From: Actinacidiphila glaucinigra
Lineage (GTDB): Bacteria > Actinomycetota > Actinomycetes > Streptomycetales > Streptomycetaceae
NCBI RefSeq assembly: GCF_900188405.1
Contig: NZ_FZOF01000034.1
Span: 27,498-91,497 of the forward strand
Direction: 5' to 3'
DNA: 64,000 nucleotides
How positions within the stretch are numbered: position 1 is the first letter of the stretch; the number at the start of each line of letters is the position of its first letter. The position numbers were made by a program, and so were the translations under genes. Below, in pieces: positions 1 through 7,004 of the stretch. The notes under the pieces are model-generated. The model had not been told where the DNA came from and ran no database searches. It saw nothing but the letters and a program-made list of their open reading frames with translations.

Positions 1-388
1 CCGCACGGAAGAGGCCCAAGTGACGCAGGGGATCAGTACGCGCGGTCACATCAGGACGTAGGTCTGGTTGACCGCAAGGGAACGCAACCAGTGCGACCCG
101 TGGGAACCCGCAGGAATTGCCACCCGATGAAGCGTTTCTCGATCAAGTAAATACCTTTGGCACTCGTTAAATTTGCAAGCGTTACTTGCGCCAAAGCTAA
201 ACGCCACGTACCTTTTCGGTGTGTGGGTCGGCGCTCACTCATCCGCCGACCCCCTGCCCGATCGCATGTGCCCATTGCGGCAGCCGGGCTGTACGTGCCG
301 CTGTGCCGGCACCACCACATCGGTGAACACGCGGCGCACCCTGCGTTGCCCTTTCACCTGTCAAGGCTCATGTCTGAAGGACATCTCC
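1..388. other. no gene recognised at left edge
   Basis: Short overlapping open frames on both strands show no domain, no convincing ribosome binding site and no third-position bias that favours one frame. The stretch leads into the decayed VOC gene that follows and may hold its former promoter, but I see no clear -35/-10 pair. Confidence 0.4.
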
Positions 389-861
389 ATGGATCTGAAG
401 CTCGAAATGATCGCGCTCCGCGTCTCCACATCTACCGGGCCAAGGCCTTCCGCAGGAAGGCCGGCTTCCGTCTCGACGTCTATTCACGGCCGGTGACGAC
501 TTTCGCGTGGCGCACATCACCCCGCCCGCCTCCGAGTGCTCGATCATCTTCGGCAAGGGGATGACCGGCGCCCCTGCGGGTGCGTTCCAGGTTCTGCGCC
601 TCATCGTGTCCGACATCGACGAGGATCACGCAGAACGCGCGAGCCGCGGTATCGGCGTCAACGAGGTCTTCCACGACGAGGGTGGTTACCTCCACCACGG
701 CCACGAAGGCGGCAGGGGCGTCCACGACGGTGAAGTGCAGCGGCGCATCACCGCCTTGCATCCCGATCGCGCGTCCTACGGCTCCCCACCTCACCTTCAG
801 CGACCCGTACGGCCAAGGCTGGGTACTCCAGGAAGTGAGCAAGCGGCTCCGCGACCGCTGA
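389..861 (+). pseudogene. VOC (glyoxalase/bleomycin-resistance fold) protein, frameshifted
   Basis: A VOC-superfamily protein can be read only by changing frame at least three times. The start MDLKLEMIALRVS lies in one frame at 389, the helix YRAKAFRRKAGFRLDV in a second, the strand-rich core AHITPPASECSIIFGKG through VLRLIVSDIDEDHAE in a third (from 507), and the C-terminal FSDPYGQGWVLQEV signature returns in another, ending at 861. VOC proteins are small metal-binding or metal-free enzymes and resistance proteins, usually 120-150 residues; the reconstructed length is about 155. No single frame covers more than half of the domain, so the gene is dead unless these are assembly errors. Family assignment is firm, substrate unknown. 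Confidence 0.8.
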
Positions 862-1110
862 CTTCGCCCCGTCCACCCCACCACTGGGCGCCGGACCGGG
901 CTATGCCGTCAGCCGCCGGTCCCGCGCGATACAGCACAGGCACAGCCTGACGGAACGGTGCACGGTCCCGACCCCACGGCGGCACGGAGGTCCGTCGATG
1001 GGCCGCCCGCCTCGCCCTTCGGCCGCAAGCGCCCGTGAGCGCCGTGTCGGCAGTCATCCGAGCCTGCACCAGCTGACCCCAGTACCCTCCACACCCCGAA
1101 CGGAGCAGTG

Positions 1111-2541
1111 ATGAACGAGACCACCCGCACCTACGACGTGATCGTCATCGGCGCAGGGCCGGTGGGCGAGAACGTGGCCGAACGCGCTCGTGCCGCCGGG
1201 CTGAGCACCGTGATCGTGGAGCGCGAACTGCTGGGCGGTGAATGCTCCTTCCGGGCCCGCGACGCCAGCAAGGCCCTGCTGCGCCCGGTAGTGGCGCGGG
1301 CTGACGCGCGCCGGGTCCCGGGGCTTGCTCAAGCGGTCGCCGGGCCACTGGACGCCGGAGCGGTCCTCGCTCACCGCGACAAGATGGCCTCCTACCGGAA
1401 GGACGAGGACCGGGCCGACCGGCTGAACTCGGTCTCCGTCGATCTGATCCGCGGCCACGGCCGGCTCGACGGCCCCCGCAGGGTCCGCGTCGAAACCCCG
1501 GACGGGGGCACGATCACGCTCTCGGCGCGGCACGCCGTGGTCGTCTCCACCGGCACTCACGCGGCCGTGCCCGCACTCCCCGGCCTGGACACCGTCCGCG
1601 CATGGACCAGTCGTGAGGCAACCAGCGCCGACAAGGTCCCTGGACGCCTGGCCGTCGTCGGCGGCGGCGTGGTGGCCGTCGAGATGGCCACCGCCTGGCA
1701 GGCGCTCGGCTCTCAGGTCACCATGCTGGTTCTCGAGGACGGGCTGCTGCAGCGGATGGAATCCTTCGCCGGCCGGCTGGTTACGGACGGCCTGCGGGAG
1801 GCCGGCGTCGACGTCCGGTTCACCACCTCGGTGGCCCGCCTGGCGCGTGAGAACGGCGAGGTCCGGATCGCCCTTGCAGACGGCGGGCACCTGGTGGCGG
1901 ACGAGATCCTGTTCGCCACCGGCCGCGCGCCCAACACCTGGGACCTGGGGCTGGAGACGATAGGGCTCACCCCAGGCGACTGGCTGAAGGTGGACGACAC
2001 CTTCAGGGTGACCGGCGTCGCCGACGGCTGGTTCTACGCCGTCGGCGATGTCAACCAGCGTGCCCTGCTGACCCACCAGGGCACGTACCAGGCCCGCATC
2101 GCCGGCGCCGTCATCGGGGCGCGCGCCGGCGGCGAGGTGGTCGACGACACCCTGTGGGGCACGCATGTCGCCACCGCGGACCACATGGCCGTGCCACAGG
2201 TGGTCTTCGCCCACCCGGAAGTCGCCTCCGTCGGCATGACCACTCACGACGCCGTCGGTTTCGGGCACCGGATCAAGGTGGTCGACTACGACCTGGCGCA
2301 CGTGGCGGGCGCCCACGAGTACGCCGAGGAATACCGCGGTCAAGCGCGCATGCTCATCGACCTCGACCGCGACACCGTGGCCGGCGTGACCTTCGCCGGG
2401 CCCGGCGTGACGGAACTGCTGTACTCGGCCACTGTCGCCGTCGCGGGCGAGGTACCGATCGACCGGCTCTGGCATGCCGTACCCGCCTTCCCCACGATCG
2501 GCGAGATCTGGCTGCGGCTGCTGGAGACCCACCGGGGCTGA
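1111..2541 (+). CDS. FAD/NAD(P)-dependent pyridine nucleotide-disulfide oxidoreductase homologue without redox disulfide
   Basis: This 476-residue protein has the architecture of dihydrolipoamide dehydrogenase and mercuric reductase: an N-terminal FAD Rossmann motif GAGPVG (residues 14-19), an NAD(P) motif VVGGGVVAVE near 185, the ATGRAPNT strand near 270, a GDV FAD-contact segment near 315, and a C-terminal dimerisation domain with FPTIGEIW. In disulfide reductases the FAD motif is followed by GGxCxxxxCxPSK. Here the segment reads GGECSFRARDASK, so C45 is kept but the partner cysteine is Arg50 and the proline is Ala. It should not cycle through an active-site disulfide and may be a flavin oxidase, a transhydrogenase-like enzyme or inactive. 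The ATG at 1111 follows GGAG; a GTG lies one codon earlier. The gene stands alone downstream of the VOC remnant. Confidence 0.85.
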   Translation: MNETTRTYDVIVIGAGPVGENVAERARAAGLSTVIVERELLGGECSFRARDASKALLRPVVARADARRVPGLAQAVAGPLDAGAVLAHRDKMASYRKDEDRADRLNSVSVDLIRGHGRLDGPRRVRVETPDGGTITLSARHAVVVSTGTHAAVPALPGLDTVRAWTSREATSADKVPGRLAVVGGGVVAVEMATAWQALGSQVTMLVLEDGLLQRMESFAGRLVTDGLREAGVDVRFTTSVARLARENGEVRIALADGGHLVADEILFATGRAPNTWDLGLETIGLTPGDWLKVDDTFRVTGVADGWFYAVGDVNQRALLTHQGTYQARIAGAVIGARAGGEVVDDTLWGTHVATADHMAVPQVVFAHPEVASVGMTTHDAVGFGHRIKVVDYDLAHVAGAHEYAEEYRGQARMLIDLDRDTVAGVTFAGPGVTELLYSATVAVAGEVPIDRLWHAVPAFPTIGEIWLRLLETHRG

Positions 2542-3249
2542 GGCGCCGGGGCCGGACACCGGGCCTTGAGGCTTCCGGCGTTCGCCACCGACCGCTGGCC
2601 TCGCCTCCGCGTTGGTCCCCCTGCCGTAGGGCACCTCCTGCACATCGTTCCGCTCACCTGTCGTGAGACCCCGCCTCCGCGATGCGCCTGCTGGGCGATG
2701 AGTGCCGACGGGCCTTGGGCCACCTGTCCGTCATGGCTCTGGCCGCCGGTACCGCGTCACGTTACCTAGGAACGACGCCGGCACCGCCACGGAATCTAGG
2801 TCACGTTCCGGATTACCGCGCTCACGGCCCGCGCCCATGATTGAAGTACGCCGGGAGACGGGAGCGCGCCACACGGGGGCGCCGAACGGCTCGACACCGA
2901 GTTGCCCGGCCGTCCCGGGTCGTGCGGCCCCGGGCGGTGGACTCCCCCGCCAATGCCTGCGGACGCCGGACGTTGCATCCCTGCACTTGATCGCTGCACC
3001 GCGACCGCCACCGCGGTGACAGCGGTGCCCATCCCCTTCTGCCAAGGAGGGGTTCCTTGCCAGTTTGGAGAGATACGTGTCTTCAGCAATAGCGGTGCCC
3101 GATGACACTTCGTGCCTGCCGACCATCACGGACTGCGCCAAAGGACGACATAGGGGGAAGGCGGCGTCCGAACGTCTGCGAGACCTCTGGCTGAGCGGAC
3201 AAGGGCGGCATCGCCGTGTCGCAGTGCCCGTCCCCACTCGAGGACAGAC
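2542..3249. other. long intergenic region upstream of sigma factor gene
   Basis: About 700 bases with no supported gene. The long minus-strand frame through 2731-3660 is a shadow of the sigma-factor gene. Near 2760-2815 there are two AACG/CGTT-flanked segments (GTTACCTAGGAAC and CACGTTCC) resembling the GGAAC cores of ECF promoters, but spacing to a -10 element is not convincing. A short frame from 3077 has a GGAGAG leader yet no recognisable product. Confidence 0.35.
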
Positions 3250-3933
3250 ATGAACCGCTCGCTCTCTCGCACCGAGCCCGTCGCCCCGATCAGGCACATG
3301 GACGGAATGGACGTCGGCAGCAGTCCGATCGAGTGGGCGGTCTGCGAGGAGAGCACGCTCACGCGGTTCGAGCGCCAGACCATGCCCTTCCTCGGCCGAT
3401 TGCACGCAGCCGCGACGCAGATGGCATCTGCCCATGCCGACCCCGACGAGCTGGTTCAGCAGACATATCTGCAGGCCTTCGAGGCTTTCGAGCTGCTCCC
3501 CGAGGGGGCTGGCCTCAAGGTCTGGTTGTTCCGGATCCTCGCCCGCACCGCGCTCGACGCCGCCGGCCAGGGGAACCGGCCCGGGGACTTTGTCCTCCAG
3601 CCCACAGCACAAAGCTCGCAAGGGGTCTTTGCTGAGCGGGTTCCGATCCCGGGTGAACACGCGGCTCGGGTCACACAGGCGCTGGACCTCCTGCGCGACG
3701 AGGATGTGTCAGCCGCGCTGCAGTGCCTAACGGACGAGGTACGGATCGTGGTCTACCTGGCCGACGCCGAAGACTTCACTCCCGCCGACATCGCGGAGAT
3801 CCTGGGCATCTTTCCAGGCTCGGTTCGCTCACGGCTCCGGCACGGGCGGAACCTTCTCCTTGAAATTCTCACCGCCGCCGCCCAGCGGCAGGGGCTTCTC
3901 GACTGGCGGCACGATCGCGTCCATACCAACTGA
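3250..3933 (+). CDS. ECF (group 4) RNA polymerase sigma factor, SigR-like
   Basis: A 227-residue sigma-70 family protein with only regions 2 and 4, as in extracytoplasmic-function factors. Region 2 includes DELVQQTYLQAFEAFE (about residues 66-81) and the promoter-melting stretch LKVWLFRILARTALDAA. Region 4 carries the helix-turn-helix TPADIAEILGIFPGSVRSRL near the C terminus. Sequence style and length are close to the SigR branch, which answers thiol oxidation, but no RsrA-type zinc anti-sigma gene (HxxxCxxC) follows. The next gene is a convergent MarR regulator 17 bases away. Start ATG at 3250 is preceded by GAGGAC. Which signal controls it cannot be read from the sequence; the 700-base leader may hold its own promoter. 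Confidence 0.85.
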   Translation: MNRSLSRTEPVAPIRHMDGMDVGSSPIEWAVCEESTLTRFERQTMPFLGRLHAAATQMASAHADPDELVQQTYLQAFEAFELLPEGAGLKVWLFRILARTALDAAGQGNRPGDFVLQPTAQSSQGVFAERVPIPGEHAARVTQALDLLRDEDVSAALQCLTDEVRIVVYLADAEDFTPADIAEILGIFPGSVRSRLRHGRNLLLEILTAAAQRQGLLDWRHDRVHTN

Positions 3934-3950
3934 CGCCCCCGCCCGGGAAG

Positions 3951-4430
3951 TCACTGGCTCGCGGTGACGTTTGCGGTCAGCCGCTCCAGGAGAGCCTTGA
4001 CGTTCCCCGCCTCCGTCGCGGTGAGACCTGCAGCCTGCCCGATCGTGGCCGGAATGACCCGCGCACGCTTCCGCAGTTCGGCACCCTGTTCGGTGAGGCT
4101 GATCTGCACCGAACGCTCATCACTCGCCTGGCGCTCGCGCCGGATCAGCCCGTGAGCCTGAAGGCGCTTCAGCAGCGGCGTCAAAGTGCCGTAGTCCAGC
4201 TGCAGGAGCTTGCCCAGCGACTTGATGGGCAGCGCACCGTGTTCCCACAGCACCAGCATCACCAAATACTGCGGATAGGTCAGGTCGAACTCATCCAGCA
4301 ATGGCCGGTAGCGGTTGGTCAGGGCCCGCTGCGCGGCGTACAGGGCGAAACACATCTGGTCGTCGAGGAGCAGGCTGACCTCGTCAGCCTCCGCCGCCGG
4401 CCGCTCGGCGGCGGGCCGGTTCTCACTCAT
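3951..4430 (-). CDS. OhrR-type MarR family peroxide-sensing repressor
   Basis: A 159-residue winged-helix regulator. The N-terminal helix holds DDQMCFALYAAQRALT with Cys27 at the position of the reactive cysteine of OhrR (LCFALY consensus), which organic hydroperoxides oxidise to release DNA. The wing and recognition helix follow: YGTLTPLLKRLQAHGLIRRE, then DERSVQISLTEQG. The ATG at 4430 is chosen over an upstream GTG because GGAGAGGAG lies 5 bases before it. OhrR genes usually sit beside an ohr peroxidase; none is here. Instead it diverges from an esterase, with an inverted repeat just upstream that is probably its operator. It may therefore regulate the esterase and itself. Confidence 0.88.
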   Translation of the reverse strand: MSENRPAAERPAAEADEVSLLLDDQMCFALYAAQRALTNRYRPLLDEFDLTYPQYLVMLVLWEHGALPIKSLGKLLQLDYGTLTPLLKRLQAHGLIRRERQASDERSVQISLTEQGAELRKRARVIPATIGQAAGLTATEAGNVKALLERLTANVTASQ

Positions 4431-4448
4431 CGCAGCTCCTCTCCACAA

Positions 4449-4462
4449 AATGCTTGCGCATT
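4449..4462. promoter_or_regulatory. inverted repeat, candidate operator of the OhrR-type regulator
   Basis: AATGC-TTGC-GCATT is a perfect 5-bp inverted repeat with a 4-bp centre, 18 bases upstream of the regulator ATG in an AT-richer island of otherwise GC-rich DNA. A second AT-rich stretch with TTGCGCGCA and AAAATTGC lies at 4500-4520. MarR/OhrR proteins bind such palindromes across their own promoter. This is inference from position and symmetry. Confidence 0.5.
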
Positions 4463-4872
4463 AAACTGTACACCTCACAACTTCAACGCAGGCCATTATA
4501 TTGCGCGCACTTAAAATTGCCACGCTGCGTCGCGGGTCCTGTGCGCGAAGTACGCGGCACCCATGACGAAGTTGTCCCGCCACGCGAAACCCGATCAGCG
4601 GAAATCGCCGTACCGCACTCCTTATTGGCACCGAAGAGGGCCATGTGAATCACGTGCTTGATCGCGTCACCCGCCAAGGCCCTGGCGTGGCGCCGGATGC
4701 TCAGCGGGTGAGCAGGGTTCACGGTCACATTACCGATGCTGCAAGACGCGCTTTCGCGGTTGGATCGCCAGACAGACTCGGTGCGCAGGGCGGCCCGCGA
4801 TACCGGCAGCCACAGCCCTGTCCGACTCCCCCAGCCTGCACCGATTCCCTTCTCCCCCATCAGGAGTACGTG

Positions 4873-5853
4873 ATGCCTGACTGTGCCGGTGTCCCCTTGC
4901 AGCAGCCGGTTCTCGAACCGGCTGCTCGCGAGTTCACCGAAGCCACCGCCGCCCCACCGTTCCCATGTGATCTGGGACCGGCGGCGGGCCGTAGGGCGCT
5001 GGAGAGGGCCCAGGCCGTGGAGCATCACCATCTTGAGGTGGAGGACACTTGGGTCGCGGTTTCCGGCGGGCCGAAGGGAAGCGTCGCGGTGCGCCTTGTG
5101 CGCCCGAGACATGCCGCCGGCCCGCTGCCCGCCGTCTTGTACCTCCACGGCGGCGGCTGGGTCTTCGGGGGCGCGCGCACCCACGACCGCCTGGTGCGTG
5201 AACTGGCCATCGGCGCGCGGGCTGCCGTGGTCTTCCCCGAGTACACCCGTTCTCCTGAGGCCCGCTATCCCCAGGCGCTGGAAGAGTGCTACGCGGTCGC
5301 CCGATGGACGACCCGCCACGGGCGTGAGCACGGTATCGACCCCACACGAATGGCCGTGGCCGGCGACTCCACGGGCGGCAACCTCAGCGCAGCACTGACG
5401 TTGCTGGCCAAGGAACGCGGGGATGTCTCCTTCCGCCATCAGGTGTTGTTCTATCCCGTCACCGACGCGGACTTCGGCACACCCTCCTACCGTCGGTTCG
5501 CCGAAGGCTACTTCCTGCGCCGCGATGTCATGCGGTGGTTCTGGGACCAGTACACAACCGACGAAGGGCAACGCGCACAGATCACGGCCAGCCCGTTGCG
5601 CGCCACCGAACAAGAGCTCGCCGGCCTGCCCCCGGCCCTGGTCATCACCGCGGAGGCCGACATCCTGAGGGACGAAGGCGAGGCCTACGCCGAGAAGCTG
5701 CGCGCTGCCGGAGTGCCCGTGACCACGACCCGCTACGAGGCGACCATCCACGACTTCGTCATGCTCAACGCGCTGTCGGCAACCGATGCGGCCCGCGAAG
5801 CCGTCGCCCAGGCCATAACCACCCTCCGGCAGGCGCTTGGCACCGAAAGCTGA
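4873..5853 (+). CDS. alpha/beta hydrolase, HSL/acetyl-esterase family
   Basis: A 326-residue esterase of the hormone-sensitive-lipase family (family IV). The oxyanion-hole motif HGGGW is at residues 92-96, the nucleophile elbow GDSTGG at 164-169 (Ser166), and the acid and base are probably Asp263 (EADILRDEG) and His293 (TIHDF). Such enzymes hydrolyse short-chain acyl esters in the cytoplasm. The ATG at 4873 is preceded by AGGAG six bases away; longer upstream frames lack this. It is transcribed away from the OhrR-type repressor across a 440-base gap holding a palindrome, so hydroperoxide control is plausible but unproven. No signal peptide. Confidence 0.88.
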   Translation: MPDCAGVPLQQPVLEPAAREFTEATAAPPFPCDLGPAAGRRALERAQAVEHHHLEVEDTWVAVSGGPKGSVAVRLVRPRHAAGPLPAVLYLHGGGWVFGGARTHDRLVRELAIGARAAVVFPEYTRSPEARYPQALEECYAVARWTTRHGREHGIDPTRMAVAGDSTGGNLSAALTLLAKERGDVSFRHQVLFYPVTDADFGTPSYRRFAEGYFLRRDVMRWFWDQYTTDEGQRAQITASPLRATEQELAGLPPALVITAEADILRDEGEAYAEKLRAAGVPVTTTRYEATIHDFVMLNALSATDAAREAVAQAITTLRQALGTES

Positions 5854-6376
5854 CTCCAGACGAGCCTGCGGCACGTCACAGTTGCCGGAGCAAGCACTGC
5901 CTGGCAGAACGATCGCGCATGGACGTCGCCGCTTCGAGAGACCAAACGCACACGGGAGCAGCTCGAAGCCGTGCACCGGCCTCCGAAAATCACGCAGGCG
6001 GGATTCCGGCCGGAGCATGCACGGCCCGGGCAGACCCGGGAGTATCCGCAAGCGCGCCGGCTTGCCCGTGGCACCCCGCACGTTGGCCCGCGGCAACAGC
6101 GTCGACCATGACCGCAACCTCGTCCACGGTGCCGACAAGGACAGATGCCAATGTCCGGCAGCGAGAGTCCAGAAGGTACGTGCCGGGCGTCGCGTCCCGT
6201 AGCTGATCAACCACCCCGGCCCCAGACGTTCGTGTCGACGGCCGCGCGCCGCAACGCCCGAGCCGGTAATGGCCGCGGCCCCGGTCGGCGGTGACCTGAT
6301 CGCCGATGATGACGGCCGACGAGCGAGTCGGGACACGTAGGCCTCGACGCCGCCGCGCAGCGGGATGTCCCTTAAG
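5854..6376. other. non-coding or decayed region downstream of esterase gene
   Basis: No intact gene. On the minus strand a frame starting at ATG 6379 opens with MLKGH, the usual first residues of PadR-family regulators, but the residues that follow are not recognisable as a winged helix, so at most a decayed start survives here. Confidence 0.35.
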
Positions 6377-6420
6377 CATGTATTCTCCTAGCGCAAACCA
6401 CATTACGTACTAGCGCAAAG
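6377..6420 (-). promoter_or_regulatory. ribosome binding site and 10-bp direct repeats before a PadR-like start codon
   Basis: CTAGCGCAAA occurs at 6388-6397 and again at 6410-6419, the copies starting exactly 22 bases apart (two helical turns), in an AT-rich patch. Read on the minus strand, the repeats (TTTGCGCTAG) lie just before AGGAG and an ATG at 6379 that begins MLKGH. This looks like a real regulator promoter and operator whose gene has since decayed. Confidence 0.4.
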
Positions 6421-7004
6421 GGCTCAGTCATTTCCGTCTCGCTCTCCACTGCCGATGCGTACGCAGGCGCCAGCAGCGCCGCGCCGGCCCGGGGCCGACG
6501 GCGGACCTGCTGCGATCACAACCTGGTGCCGTCGATCCCCGGTGCGGACCGCTTTCACCGCGTCGCCCCCGTCCGCGACAGGGCGTCCGCCACGCCGCCG
6601 GTCCTCCACGCCGGCTCCGGTGAGCGGCTCTACGTGCACGGCCCCACCGGTTCCCGTCCACCGGGCAGCACCGGCGAGGAGGCCGGGCTCCCCCGCCGAA
6701 GCGGCGGGCCGGCCGTGGCCCGCACCTATCGGGCGCCCGGGGTCGTCGACGACCTCGACATCCCGGTCACCGGTCCCGGCCACCTCGCCGGGCGCTGACC
6801 GCAGCCCGCACACTGACCCCGCCCAAAGCCTCCGCCCGGCCGACGAACAGCCGGCCGTCGACGACTTCGGCCGGCACGGTCAACCGGTCTCGCCGAGGCA
6901 CCCCCTTCATCCAGGCGCTACATGTCGCCTCCTGAGCCGGGCGCCGTCAGGTGGCCCGGCTCCCTGCCCATCCCCTGGCTCACGGAAAGAAATGGAAGCA
7001 CGCA
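6421..7004. other. long leader of the LAL regulator, no gene recognised
   Basis: About 580 bases. A plus-strand frame at 6526-6798 (90 residues) has high G/C third positions but no domain, no good ribosome binding site and a competing frame on each strand. I do not call it. It may be the remains of a gene. Confidence 0.35.

Noticed and set aside
1054..2643. 529-residue minus-strand open frame opposite the flavin oxidoreductase gene
   Set aside because: It is the antisense of a gene with clear motifs; high GC makes long antisense frames common, and the translation is Gly/Asp/Val-rich without a domain.
3065..3253. Short plus-strand frame with a GGAGAG leader upstream of the sigma factor
   Set aside because: 62 residues with no recognisable feature, running into the sigma-factor start; could be a leader peptide but there is no support.
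2731..3660. 309-residue minus-strand frame over the sigma-factor gene
   Set aside because: Antisense shadow; no ribosome binding site or domain.
4483..6336. 617-residue minus-strand frame spanning the esterase gene
   Set aside because: Antisense shadow of the esterase, with no recognisable domain. Its left end runs through the regulator/esterase promoter region.
6526..6798. 90-residue plus-strand frame before the LAL regulator
   Set aside because: High G/C third positions but no domain, no ribosome binding site and competing frames.
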